This document shows, piece by piece, positions 1-8,188 of a stretch of 28,429 nt of DNA (position 1 is its first letter; the number at the start of each line of letters is the position of its first letter). The notes under the pieces are model-generated. The model made no database searches, had not been told where the DNA came from, and was given only the letters and a program-made list of their open reading frames with translations. Source of the DNA: an uncultured Flavobacteriales bacterium (GTDB lineage: Bacteria > Bacteroidota > Bacteroidia > Flavobacteriales > Crocinitomicaceae); the NCBI GenBank assembly GCA_946479985.1, contig CAMLIF010000041.1, positions 1 to 28,429 on the forward strand, in the 5' to 3' direction. The translations under genes and the position numbers were made by a program.

Positions 1-45
1 TTGTTTAATATCTGCTTGCTGTCGTATACAAATTATATCTTCCAT
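1..45 (-). CDS. Possible start of a gene running off the left edge
   Basis: An ATG at 45-43 on the minus strand opens a frame that stays open to the window edge (15 codons, MEDIICIRQQADIKQ). A good Bacteroidota -7 box (TATATTTG, 57-50) lies only four bases upstream, so the ATG could be the first codon of a leaderless mRNA. The fragment is too short to identify. The gene would follow the beta-mannosidase gene in the same direction but from its own promoter. It could be a chance frame; extending the sequence to the left would settle it. Confidence 0.35.
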   Translation of the reverse strand, partial: MEDIICIRQQADIKQ

Positions 46-49
46 AATG

Positions 50-57
50 CAAATATA
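50..57 (-). promoter_or_regulatory. -7 promoter element TATATTTG
   Basis: On the minus strand this reads TATATTTG, an exact match to the Bacteroidota TAnnTTTG element, four bases before the candidate ATG at 45. No convincing TTG (-33) is seen about 20 bases upstream, so the call rests on one box. Confidence 0.4.
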
Positions 58-105
58 TATACCTTGGTAACATTTTTAAACGAGATGAACTTAAAATTAT
101 GATAA

Positions 106-2574
106 TTATCTGAATTTGAACGAGAAATCACTTAATTCAGGCTGCTTATCCGTAAATGTAAATTCAAATTTGTGTCTTCCCGATTGCAAAAATACAAAGT
201 TGTTGGTAAAGTGTACCCCAATTTGGGTAGAATAAATCCAGAAATCGCGCGCAAGTGCAGAACTGGCAACTTGAATAGTCCCTGTTTTGGTTGTTTCATC
301 CACAACTAATTCTGATAACTCAACGAATGATCTGGTGAAATCACTTTCCTCAACCAGATGAAGATCATTGAAATGGAGCGATTCACCTGATTCTTTAGTC
401 CATGTAAATTTGACAAAACAATTTTCATTTTGAAAAAGTGCTAATTCGTTTTCGAATATCCTGCTGGATCCGTTTAATACAGCCCGCTGACAATTGTAAT
501 TCGCAAGTAGTTTTCCTTCCAAATTGGAAATTTCGCAATTGATCCTGCAAAGATATCCGGTTGGAATATCGGAAACTAAGTAGTAACTCATTCCCGGGTT
601 GGTTTTGTCTTTTAAGATTGCAACATCTTCATAAGAACTTTTAATTCGATACTGAAGAGCTTTCCAATTTCCATAATAATCAACGCTCGACCAGGAAATT
701 GCGGGCCAGCAATCGTTGTATTGCCAGAAAAGTGTTCCGGAACAACGTGGTTTGTCAATTCGGTGCGCATTTACAGCGGTTTCAACAGCCTCTGCTTGCG
801 TTAATTGCGAGAAATAAACAAAATCCTCAAAGCTTTTCGACTGGCCAAAAAGTAAATCAGCATGTTTTGCAATCATTGAATTTCCGACGTAACTCTTTTG
901 GTGCTGTTTCATGTTTGCACTTTCGAGTGACCATTCACTTGTTTTACTGAATTTCAGCAAAGTTGAATATTCCGGGAACGATTGAAAACCGTACTCGGCA
1001 TTGAATCGTCCGATTTTAGCTCCCATATTACTCATAGGATCTTTTCCATGCCAGACTCCCCAGTAATGCTGCGTGCCGTGATTGTAAAACTCATCGCTTC
1101 CCCAATTGCTTAATGGAGACGTGTGAACATACGGTACTTTTGAAAAAGCGCTAATGCTTTCCGGAATCAGCTCTTTGAAAAGCTTGTCGTAATCTGCAGA
1201 GATCTGAACTTGTGATTCTGCAGAAAGATTAAATGTTTGCTGAAAACCCCAGTTTTTCCAGGCTACATCTACTTCGTTGTTTCCATTAAAGTAAACCAGT
1301 GATGGATGTGATGAAAGTCTGGGAATTTGCTGTTCCAGTTCAGAGCCGACATTTTTCAGAAAAGCATCGCTTCCAGGATACATGGCACAGGCAAACATGA
1401 AATCGTGCCAAACCATGATGCCGAGTTTATCACACTCTTCCATAAAAGCGTCTTTTGCATACATTCCCCCACCCCAGATTCTAACCATATTGAAATTGCT
1501 TTCAGCCATAGTTTGAACAGAGTTTTTCAATTGATCATCTGTGATTTTTGCAGGAAAAATGTTGTCTGGGATGTAGTCGGCACCTTTGCAGAACATCGGT
1601 CTGTTGTTGACATGAATTACAAACGAAGTTCCCCACTGGTCTTTTTCCTGAACCACTTTGGATGTTCGGACACCAAATTGAATTGTATCATGATACAGGA
1701 CTTCTCCAGCGACAGTTTTTAATGTCCAAACATCTTCATATAGAAACTGTTCTCCTTGTCCCCTTGGCCACCAAAGAGCCGGATTCTCCAAGAAATCTGT
1801 TCTTACAACACGCGCATCCCACAGTGTAACTGTTTTCGTTCCGTATAATTTACTTTCCCATATATATTCCGTTTGAGCGAAGTCGTTCCTTAGAAAAAGG
1901 ATGTGGTTCTGTTCCGCTTTATTGTCAATAACTGAGAATGTGGAAATGGATTTTCCGATGACGCAATTGGATTTGTAGCTAACAAGTGATGCCGGTTCCC
2001 AAAAACCTATTGTTACCATACGCAATGACCAATCCCAGCCAAACTGATATTGTGGTTTTCTGCAATAAGGAGCAACTTTTACCGAACCCGCGTCATTCGG
2101 TGCTGGATATACAAAACGCCGGGCTTCAGCTTCTTTTTCCTTGATAGGAGAAGTAAACACAACACGAATCACATTATCACCTGTATTCAAATATTGCTTC
2201 ACATCAAAACGATAAGCCACAAAGGAGTTTTCTCCCTTGCCAACACTTACGTTATTTACGAATACCTCACCATAGGTATCAATTGACGGGAACTCCAGAT
2301 CATAGAATTCATCCGTCTTAATTTCTGAAAGATTGAGGTGCGCTTCAAAAATCCAGTTGTAATTCTCAATCCAGGCAAAAAGTTTTTCATTTTCTCCAAC
2401 AAACGGATCAGGAAGTAGCCCGTTATTGATGTATGCTTCCTGAACCGAACCTTTTGTGCCAAGCGGAATCCATTTTTGTGTTCGCGGATCCAGAATTTTC
2501 CAGGTTAATTCCTGAGAAAGGCTCAAACTCGTAAAAAAGAGTGTGCAAAAAACAAAAAAGATCTTCCTTACCAC
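106..2574 (-). CDS. Exported beta-mannosidase, glycoside hydrolase family 2
   Basis: Likely releases non-reducing-end beta-mannose, acting in the periplasm or on the cell surface. An N-terminal signal peptide (hydrophobic run from about residue 4, ending LSLSQ) is followed by a GH2 sugar-binding/jelly-roll region (to about 200), an Ig-like region and a TIM-barrel catalytic domain. The acid/base Glu is E434 in NGNNEVD and the nucleophile is probably E527 in AEYGFQ; GGGMYAKDAFMEECDKLGI and FWQYNDCWPAISWSS are typical of bacterial and lysosomal beta-mannosidases. At 822 residues the length is normal. The start is GTG, overlapping the end of the glycosylasparaginase gene by 7 bp, and it is the only start that gives a complete signal peptide. 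It is the last gene of a six-gene overlapping operon. The family is firm; the natural substrate is inferred. Confidence 0.9.
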   Translation of the reverse strand: MVRKIFFVFCTLFFTSLSLSQELTWKILDPRTQKWIPLGTKGSVQEAYINNGLLPDPFVGENEKLFAWIENYNWIFEAHLNLSEIKTDEFYDLEFPSIDTYGEVFVNNVSVGKGENSFVAYRFDVKQYLNTGDNVIRVVFTSPIKEKEAEARRFVYPAPNDAGSVKVAPYCRKPQYQFGWDWSLRMVTIGFWEPASLVSYKSNCVIGKSISTFSVIDNKAEQNHILFLRNDFAQTEYIWESKLYGTKTVTLWDARVVRTDFLENPALWWPRGQGEQFLYEDVWTLKTVAGEVLYHDTIQFGVRTSKVVQEKDQWGTSFVIHVNNRPMFCKGADYIPDNIFPAKITDDQLKNSVQTMAESNFNMVRIWGGGMYAKDAFMEECDKLGIMVWHDFMFACAMYPGSDAFLKNVGSELEQQIPRLSSHPSLVYFNGNNEVDVAWKNWGFQQTFNLSAESQVQISADYDKLFKELIPESISAFSKVPYVHTSPLSNWGSDEFYNHGTQHYWGVWHGKDPMSNMGAKIGRFNAEYGFQSFPEYSTLLKFSKTSEWSLESANMKQHQKSYVGNSMIAKHADLLFGQSKSFEDFVYFSQLTQAEAVETAVNAHRIDKPRCSGTLFWQYNDCWPAISWSSVDYYGNWKALQYRIKSSYEDVAILKDKTNPGMSYYLVSDIPTGYLCRINCEISNLEGKLLANYNCQRAVLNGSSRIFENELALFQNENCFVKFTWTKESGESLHFNDLHLVEESDFTRSFVELSELVVDETTKTGTIQVASSALARDFWIYSTQIGVHFTNNFVFLQSGRHKFEFTFTDKQPELSDFSFKFR

Positions 2575-3572
2575 GAACGATCGAATTCTGCATCAATCAG
2601 CGATTCGGAATCAGCAGTTGTATGTGCGAAATTAAATCCGTTGAAAACAGAATATGCACCAACTAAACCTCTTGAATTGATGGCAATGAAACCGCATTGC
2701 AAACCTGTAAGATCTTTATGTTTGGCAATAATTCTATCAACAGCTTCTTTGCACGCATCACGCGGATGCATTCCCTGGCGCATTAATTCAACAACAGTAT
2801 GCGAGCCTGCAATTCGGATAATTGCTTCACCTAAACCTGTTGCAACAGCACCTCCGACTTCCTGGTCAATAAATAGTCCGGCACCAATAATCGGAGAATC
2901 ACCCAATCTGCCCGGAAGCTTATAGGCCCATCCGGAAGTTGTACAAGCTCCGCTGATTCTACCCTCGCTGTCCATCGCTAAAATCCCGATTGTGTCGTGG
3001 TTTTCATGATTGATTTCCGGATGTTTGGCTAACTCGGCTTGTTCTTTCTTCCACTTTTTCCAGTCTTTCTTAACCTCAGGAAGTGGCGTTTTAATTTTAT
3101 CGAAATCATGTTCTACTGCGTATTTTCTGGCACCCTCGCCAACAAGCATTACGTGCTGGGTGTTTTCCATAATGTGACGGGCTACTGAAATTGGATGGGC
3201 GATTCCTTCCAGGCATCCAACAGAACCGCATTGAGATTCCCAATTCATAATACAGGCATCAAGTGTAACATGCCCGCTCTTATCAGGTCTGCCGCCGATT
3301 CCGACGCTTCTGTTGGTGATATCGGATTCAGTTACTTTTGCCGCAGCTTCAACTGCATCAAGGGAATTGCCACCATTTTTCAAAAGCTCAATTCCGGCAC
3401 GATTCGCCTCTATTCCGTGCGCCCAGGTTGAAACCAGAACGGGTTTTGGCGGGGCTACAAATTTCTTTTTCGAATCAACAGATTCCTTCATTCCTGCTTT
3501 TGCAAAAGATGGAATCAACGCCGCTCCGGCAAATCCCAGCGAACCGATTTTGAGAAAGTTTCTTCTTTTCAT
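2568..3572 (-). CDS. N4-(beta-N-acetylglucosaminyl)-L-asparaginase (glycosylasparaginase), Tat-type signal
   Basis: An Ntn-hydrolase that cleaves the GlcNAc-Asn bond of glycosylated asparagine. The N-terminus MKRRNFLKIGSLGFAGA carries a twin-arginine motif followed by a hydrophobic stretch ending FAKAG, so export folded through Tat is expected. The autocleavage site is HDTIG, with T194 as the new N-terminal nucleophile of the beta subunit. The downstream segments ACTTSGWAYKLPGRLGDSP and GAGLF fit the substrate pocket of the family. At 334 residues it is close to the bacterial (Elizabethkingia-type) enzymes. It overlaps mltG upstream by 4 bp (ATGA) and the beta-mannosidase downstream by 7 bp, so the three are surely co-transcribed. 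Pairing with a beta-mannosidase suggests breakdown of N-linked glycopeptides. The fold is clear; a related isoaspartyl-peptidase-like role is less likely given the GlcNAc-asparaginase-type motifs. Confidence 0.9.
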   Translation of the reverse strand: MKRRNFLKIGSLGFAGAALIPSFAKAGMKESVDSKKKFVAPPKPVLVSTWAHGIEANRAGIELLKNGGNSLDAVEAAAKVTESDITNRSVGIGGRPDKSGHVTLDACIMNWESQCGSVGCLEGIAHPISVARHIMENTQHVMLVGEGARKYAVEHDFDKIKTPLPEVKKDWKKWKKEQAELAKHPEINHENHDTIGILAMDSEGRISGACTTSGWAYKLPGRLGDSPIIGAGLFIDQEVGGAVATGLGEAIIRIAGSHTVVELMRQGMHPRDACKEAVDRIIAKHKDLTGLQCGFIAINSRGLVGAYSVFNGFNFAHTTADSESLIDAEFDRSW

Positions 3573-4624
3573 TGCTGTTGTGATAACCAGTTTTGGAACT
3601 CAGTAGCGTTTTTTTCATGTGTTGCGTAGTCAACCGCGAAATTGTGTAATCCGTCGTAGTTGGGCTGAGCACACATAAAAATGTAATTATTGCTGTCCGG
3701 ATTCAGGACAGCTTCTACTACACCTGTTGGCGGCATTGAAATTGGTCCCGGAGGTAAACCGTTGTGTAAATATGTGTTGTACGGGCAGTCTTTACTTCGG
3801 TGTTCGTAGGTTAAACGCTGAACTCCCTTCAGTTGGTCTCCCCAGCAAAACTTAAATGTCGGGTCACTTTCCAAACGCATTCCGGTGTTTACTCTGTTTA
3901 GGTATAAACGTGCAATAATTGGCCATTCGGAAGGATTCTTAGCTTGTTCACCGTAAACAATTGAAGCCAAAGTAACAGCCTGAGATGGTGATTTTAATCC
4001 TACTTTTTTCAATTGTGCCATTCTTTCGGGGGTCCAGAATTTTTTGAATTCTTCAGCCATTCTCGCGATGAATTGCTCTGCATCCGTGTCGTAATACATT
4101 CTGTACGAATTCGGCATAAACAACGCAGGAATGGTTTCTACAGAGAAATCATATTTTGAAAGTGTGTTCCCATCTAAAATTGTATTCGCTAGAGAGGCGC
4201 TGTCGGCCATAATACATTTGGAAACTTTCCCGGCCAGATCATAAATAGTAGCGCAATTGTTGAATGTCACCTCTACCTCTATCTCCGCGTTTCCGTTTCC
4301 GGCACTGTTTTTTGTAAACCCATTCAGAAGTGTTCTGTAGGTTGTTCCCGGCTCGATGTTGTACATTCCTGATCCCAGTTTTTCAGAAGTAAGTTCTTTG
4401 TACTCCGCAACATGAAGGAAAGCCGCCAGATTATCAATGATTTTTGCATTTTTCAATTGGATTCCGATTTCTTCAACCGTGTATTTTGTGTCGAGAACAA
4501 AATGTTCACTTTTTGCGTTCACAGTTCCTTTCTGACCGTCTAAATAGGCAGAAATTTTACTCCAGCTCAGAGCAATTCCAATAACGGCAATAATACCGAC
4601 AACAATTAATACTTTTTTAAACAT
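3569..4624 (-). CDS. mltG: Endolytic murein transglycosylase MltG (YceG-like)
   Basis: MltG cuts nascent peptidoglycan strands and is thought to end their polymerisation. An N-terminal membrane anchor (about residues 4-22) places the rest in the periplasm. The YceG domain has the signature LASIVYGEQAKN, with E226 aligning to the catalytic Glu of the E. coli VEKET motif. It continues with ARLYLNRVNTGMRLESDPT and NTYLHNGLPPGPIS, near-diagnostic of the family. At 351 residues it is of normal length. The start overlaps the acetyltransferase gene by 19 bp and the end overlaps the glycosylasparaginase gene by 4 bp. The neighbourhood with dapF makes cell-wall sense. Confidence 0.93.
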   Translation of the reverse strand: MFKKVLIVVGIIAVIGIALSWSKISAYLDGQKGTVNAKSEHFVLDTKYTVEEIGIQLKNAKIIDNLAAFLHVAEYKELTSEKLGSGMYNIEPGTTYRTLLNGFTKNSAGNGNAEIEVEVTFNNCATIYDLAGKVSKCIMADSASLANTILDGNTLSKYDFSVETIPALFMPNSYRMYYDTDAEQFIARMAEEFKKFWTPERMAQLKKVGLKSPSQAVTLASIVYGEQAKNPSEWPIIARLYLNRVNTGMRLESDPTFKFCWGDQLKGVQRLTYEHRSKDCPYNTYLHNGLPPGPISMPPTGVVEAVLNPDSNNYIFMCAQPNYDGLHNFAVDYATHEKNATEFQNWLSQQQ

Positions 4625-5130
4625 TTTTGATAGAGTAATTCATCAATCCATTCATGCTGTTCATAATACCAGTCTTTTCTGGTTCCAACGAGTTCGAATC
4701 CGGCTTTTTCAAACAACTGAATGCTCGCCTGATTATCTGCATGAATGGAACAATAAAGATTGTGTAAATCTACTATTTGTATTGAATATTCAATGAGCGT
4801 TTCAAGGCTTTCCATTGCATATCCGTTTTTTTTATGTTTTTCTTCGCCGATTAAGATTCCAACGGCTGCTCTTCTGTGCTTAAAATCGGCCTGGTAAAGA
4901 TCAATGCAGCCAATAGTTTCTTTCGTTTCGTTCAGACAGATCATCATACGGATTTGCCCGTGCTGGCGAAAGTGCTGCGCCTGATCAATATAATCCAGAA
5001 TTCCCTGCAGAGAAAACAGAACTTCCGTACCGGTAACTTTCCAATGTTTCGGGTCGTTTTCCCATAATAGCAAGCGGGTTGCGTCGTCTTTTTCAACGGC
5101 TCGCAGGTAGATCGATTTATTTCGCAGCAT
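4606..5130 (-). CDS. GNAT-family N-acetyltransferase (RimJ/RimL- or SpeG-like)
   Basis: A 174-residue single-domain acetyl-CoA-dependent transferase, probably cytoplasmic. It opens with LRAVEKDDATRLLLWENDP, the usual first strand and helix of the RimL/SpeG branch. The acetyl-CoA-binding region appears as ILIGEEKHKKNGYAMESLE, where the pyrophosphate loop is somewhat degenerate (the glutamine of Q/RxxGxG/A is replaced). The C-terminal part NQASIQLFEKAGFELVGT is classic for the fold. The ATG start overlaps the previous gene by 14 bp and the end overlaps mltG by 19 bp. The acceptor is unknown; candidates are a ribosomal protein N-terminus, a polyamine or a cell-wall precursor. Confidence 0.85.
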   Translation of the reverse strand: MLRNKSIYLRAVEKDDATRLLLWENDPKHWKVTGTEVLFSLQGILDYIDQAQHFRQHGQIRMMICLNETKETIGCIDLYQADFKHRRAAVGILIGEEKHKKNGYAMESLETLIEYSIQIVDLHNLYCSIHADNQASIQLFEKAGFELVGTRKDWYYEQHEWIDELLYQKCLKKY

Positions 5131-5614
5131 CCAGTTGTTCTATTCGTTTAACAATATCCAACCAACTGTATTCGGGCAAAGCAGAATAATCAGGTGGCAA
5201 ATTCAGGCCGTGAAAATCCGATATGCTGCCTGAATCTTCCAATTCCTTAAGAAGATTGGCAAGCTGTAGAACTCCTGCACCGGAATCACACAATTCTTTA
5301 ATCGGGCTTAAGCAGGTAGAACCGCCAGGTTTTGCACGTTCGAACGATTGAAAAAGCTTTGCGGCCTGATCTTCGTCAATATCAATTTTTGTTCTGACAA
5401 AAGCCATCGGGATCTGAAGTCGTTTGATCTTTCTAAGCATGGCCGCAGTCTGGAAAGCCTCTACTCCTTTATAAGTCAGGGAAAAATAACTTTTCCCAAC
5501 AGAAATGCCCAGATGCGGAGGAATTTTATCTGCGTTCCAAATCCAGATTATTAAAGCACTTCCTTCAAAAACAGGTGATTCCCGTCTAATTTCATTGAAC
5601 TCAAATGATGCCAT
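5117..5614 (-). CDS. Conserved hypothetical protein between dapF and GNAT gene
   Basis: A soluble protein of 165 residues that I do not recognise as a named family. The start was placed at the internal ATG at 5614, which follows a purine-rich GGGGAG and gives a 14-bp overlap with dapF; the longer ORF from 5650 would run deeper inside dapF. The N-terminal part (ALIIWIWNADKIPPHLGISV) looks like buried beta strands with a conserved-looking turn. The middle is basic and helical (AAMLRKIKRLQIPM). A GGSTCLSPIKELC segment carries two cysteines near residues 115-125. There is no signal peptide or membrane segment. The tight overlap on both sides implies co-expression with lysine/peptidoglycan genes, but no function can be assigned. 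Confidence 0.75.
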   Translation of the reverse strand: MASFEFNEIRRESPVFEGSALIIWIWNADKIPPHLGISVGKSYFSLTYKGVEAFQTAAMLRKIKRLQIPMAFVRTKIDIDEDQAAKLFQSFERAKPGGSTCLSPIKELCDSGAGVLQLANLLKELEDSGSISDFHGLNLPPDYSALPEYSWLDIVKRIEQLDAAK

Positions 5615-6383
5615 CAATCTCCCCTTTAAAAATGAAGGTTGCCGGACCAATGAGTTTTACTTCCGTAAAATGGTTTCCTCGTCTTTTGAGTTCTACCTTA
5701 CAAACTCCACCCTGAGTTTCAGCTGTTATGGTTAATTCACCTGACAAATCGTTTTCAATAGCAAATGCAATTGCTGAGGCGGTTACACCAGTTCCGCAGG
5801 AAAGAGTTTCTGCTTCAACCCCGCGTTCGTATGTTCTAATAGCAAATCGATGGATGTCTTTTTTTTCAATCGCATTTACGTTAATACCCGACTGTCCATA
5901 AGTTTCATTGTAGCGAATTTCTTGCCCGTACGACAGAATGTCGAAAGAATCAATTTCATCCACGAATGAAACAAAGTGAGGTGACCCGGTATGAATCACA
6001 TAAGAATTGCCATCCATTAAATATTGATCAACATCGAGCATTTCCAGTTCGATGAGATCGTTTTTCTTCCAGGCCTGGTGGATCCCGTCAATTGCAAGAA
6101 AAGTCACATGTTCGTTCGTGATTCCGAGACTGTGCGCAAACTGAACCGAGCATCTTGCACCATTTCCGCAAAAACTCTTGCTTCCGTCAGAATTGTAGTA
6201 GTCAACTTCGAAATCAAGCGAATCATGACTGTTTATTTTGATCAAACCGTCGGCACCAATTCCAAATTTCCGGTCGCAAAGTTTTTGAATAGCCTGAACA
6301 GACAGATTGGAATATTCTCCGTTCCGATTATCGATTAAGATAAAATCATTTCCTGTCCCCTGATACTTTGCAAACTTTAACAT
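5601..6383 (-). CDS. dapF: Diaminopimelate epimerase
   Basis: Converts LL-diaminopimelate to meso-diaminopimelate, the direct precursor of lysine and of the peptidoglycan cross-link residue. The two catalytic cysteines are visible: C72 in FCGNGARC and C196 in SCGTGVTA. The N-terminus FAKYQGTGNDFILIDN and RKFGIGADGLI are standard for the enzyme. At 260 residues it is of normal length and cytoplasmic. It is the first gene of a six-gene minus-strand operon and is divergent from htrA. A CAGG lies just before the ATG. Confidence 0.96.
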   Translation of the reverse strand: MLKFAKYQGTGNDFILIDNRNGEYSNLSVQAIQKLCDRKFGIGADGLIKINSHDSLDFEVDYYNSDGSKSFCGNGARCSVQFAHSLGITNEHVTFLAIDGIHQAWKKNDLIELEMLDVDQYLMDGNSYVIHTGSPHFVSFVDEIDSFDILSYGQEIRYNETYGQSGINVNAIEKKDIHRFAIRTYERGVEAETLSCGTGVTASAIAFAIENDLSGELTITAETQGGVCKVELKRRGNHFTEVKLIGPATFIFKGEIDGII

Positions 6384-6443
6384 CCTGTATTCGTTGCTGT
6401 GATTGATTTATAGCCTTTAATAGCTTAACAAAATTTAACTTCA

Positions 6444-6451
6444 CAAATGTA
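6444..6451 (-). promoter_or_regulatory. Candidate -7 element of the dapF operon (TACATTTG)
   Basis: On the minus strand TACATTTG matches TAnnTTTG about 60 bases upstream of the dapF ATG, inside the divergent dapF/htrA intergenic region. No good TTG lies at the expected upstream distance. A nearby TAAATTTTG on the same strand is an alternative. Confidence 0.35.
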
Positions 6452-6504
6452 ACAATCAATGTTGGATATGCCTTATTATTGCGTTAGAATTTTTACCCGT
6501 TATA

Positions 6505-7986
6505 ATGAAAGAGAAAATGAATAAATCATTCAAATTTTTAGGATTAGGAATCGTTGGTGGTATGATTCCGTTTGCTTTTGGCTATGTACTGTCTGTTGTA
6601 AATGAACCAGCACTCTCAGATCAGGTAATTGATGGCAACAGACTGGCTAAAGAAGTTTCCTATTCCAATATGCCAGCTACTGATGCTGATGCATTTGTTC
6701 TGGCATCAGAAAACACCATTAATTCTGTCGTTCACGTTACAACTAAGGTTGTCCGGACGCAGGTTCAGAGAGATCCGTTCTATGAGTTTTTCTATGGTCC
6801 CGGAACCGGGAACCGGGAATTCAAACAATATGGAAGCGGTTCCGGATCCGGAGTTATCGTCTCAAGCCAGGGTTACATTGTTACTAATAATCACGTGATT
6901 GAAGACGCCGCTGAGATTGAAGTTATTCTGAATGATAACTCTAAATATACCGCAACTGTTGTAGGAACCGATCCCTCTACAGATATAGCGGTACTGAAGA
7001 TTGACGCGGAAAATTTAAATCCAATTCCTCTGGGAAACTCAGATGATCTTAGAGTTGGAGAATGGGTGCTTGCGGTAGGAAATCCGTTTAATCTCACTTC
7101 TACCGTTACAGCCGGGATTGTCAGTGCAAAAGCACGAAACATAAATTTGCTTTCTGACAGAACAAGTAATACCGTGGTTCCAATTGAATCGTTTATTCAA
7201 ACCGATGCAGCTGTGAACCCTGGAAACAGTGGTGGTGCCTTAGTGAATATCCGTGGAGAGCTAATCGGTATTAATACCGCAATCGCATCGCAAACAGGAT
7301 CTTATTCGGGTTACAGTTTTGCTGTTCCGGTAAACCTGGTTAATAAAGTATTGAAGGATCTGATTGATTTCGGAGTTGTTCAGCGTGCTTTCTTAGGTGT
7401 TCAAATTGCTGATATCAGCCAGGAATTAAAAGAAACGAATAAGCTTCCAACCACAAGAGGAATCTTCATCAGCGGGATTACTGAAGGTGGTGGAGCAGAC
7501 AAAGCAGGAATCAAGAAAAACTGGGTAATTACCAAAGTTGGTTCGAAAGAAGTGAACTCTGTCGCATCGTTACAGGAGGAAATTGGTAAACGTCGTCCTG
7601 GCGATAAAGTAACTCTTACTTTGCGCAATACTGAGAACGAGGAAGTCATCAAAGAAGTACTGCTTCGCTCAGCGGATGGCGAAACTGCTTTAAAAACGAA
7701 AGATGAGATCAGTAAAACCAGTTCACTTGGTGGCACATTCGGTGACTTAACAGATAAAGAGAAGAAAGAGCTGAATATCACGCAGGGAGTTAAAATCAAA
7801 TCACTGGAACCCGGAAAGCTTAAATCGGCCGGATTGGTAGAAGGAGATGTTATCATTTCGGTGAATCAAAAGCCTTGTGAATCTGTAGAGAAATTAACCT
7901 CTTTCCTGAATGTAGCGAAAGGTGGTGTTTATCTCGAAATTGTACACGCAAACGGCAAAAAAGATTACATCGCATTCGGAATATAG
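6505..7986 (+). CDS. htrA: Periplasmic serine protease of the DegP/HtrA family with two PDZ domains
   Basis: An envelope quality-control protease/chaperone. An N-terminal hydrophobic segment ([20 protein letters not shown]) is a signal peptide or anchor. The trypsin-like domain has the full catalytic triad: H130 in TNNHVIED, D160 in [10 protein letters not shown] and S242 in [12 protein letters not shown]1 covers about residues 290-385 ([12 protein letters not shown] onward) and a shorter PDZ2 about 405-490. At 493 residues it matches DegP-type proteins. A short Gly/Ser-rich loop (YGSGSGSG) lies before the protease core. The ATG at 6505 is used here, but a second ATG at 6517 preceded by a purine run (GAGAAA) is equally plausible and would shorten it by four residues. 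It is followed by a strong hairpin, so it is probably monocistronic. Confidence 0.95.
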   Translation: MKEKMNKSFKFLGLGIVGGMIPFAFGYVLSVVNEPALSDQVIDGNRLAKEVSYSNMPATDADAFVLASENTINSVVHVTTKVVRTQVQRDPFYEFFYGPGTGNREFKQYGSGSGSGVIVSSQGYIVTNNHVIEDAAEIEVILNDNSKYTATVVGTDPSTDIAVLKIDAENLNPIPLGNSDDLRVGEWVLAVGNPFNLTSTVTAGIVSAKARNINLLSDRTSNTVVPIESFIQTDAAVNPGNSGGALVNIRGELIGINTAIASQTGSYSGYSFAVPVNLVNKVLKDLIDFGVVQRAFLGVQIADISQELKETNKLPTTRGIFISGITEGGGADKAGIKKNWVITKVGSKEVNSVASLQEEIGKRRPGDKVTLTLRNTENEEVIKEVLLRSADGETALKTKDEISKTSSLGGTFGDLTDKEKKELNITQGVKIKSLEPGKLKSAGLVEGDVIISVNQKPCESVEKLTSFLNVAKGGVYLEIVHANGKKDYIAFGI

Positions 7987-8011
7987 CGAATTAACAATTG
8001 TTTCATAATTT

Positions 8012-8041
8012 AGAGAGATGCCCTTAATACGGCATCTCTCT
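8012..8041 (+). terminator. Hairpin downstream of htrA
   Basis: AGAGAGATGCC (8012-8022) pairs perfectly with GGCATCTCTCT (8031-8041) around an 8-base loop. The 11-bp stem is strong but is followed by TGGTTTGT rather than a clean T run, so termination may be partial or the hairpin may mainly protect the 3' end. Confidence 0.6.
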
Positions 8042-8115
8042 TGGTTTGTAGCCAATTGGGTAATAGGGCACGCTTTTTGGTAAGCGAAAAATTCCGGATT
8101 TATTGTTAAATTAAT

Positions 8116-8147
8116 TTGGATTGTACTTCCTTTTCATCGTAACTTTG
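8116..8147 (+). promoter_or_regulatory. Promoter of the primary sigma factor gene
   Basis: TAACTTTG (8140-8147) is an exact TAnnTTTG -7 box. A TTG at 8116-8118 lies 21 bases upstream, and a second TTG at 8121-8123 lies 16 bases upstream. This predicts a transcript start near 8152 and a leader of roughly 35-40 bases before the ATG at 8189. Confidence 0.6.
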
Positions 8148-8188
8148 CAGTCCATTTTACGTTTTAAATTGGAAATTCTGTTCTGTAC

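Noticed and set aside
699..2286. Plus-strand ORFs of 78-131 codons opposite the beta-mannosidase gene
   Set aside because: They lie entirely within a well-supported gene, have no recognisable domains or ribosome-binding context, and show low-complexity shadow composition.
6800..6822. Short ACCGGGA-type repeats in htrA
   Set aside because: They encode part of a Gly-rich linker and show no sign of being more than local codon repetition.
6891..7856. Minus-strand ORFs of 83 and 151 codons inside htrA
   Set aside because: Ser/Pro/Phe-rich translations typical of antisense shadows; the sense strand encodes a complete protease with its catalytic triad.
8081..8096. Small CGCTT/AAGCG hairpin upstream of rpoD
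   Set aside because: A 5-bp stem with a 6-base loop and no T tract on either side; it is likely chance and the rpoD promoter lies downstream of it.
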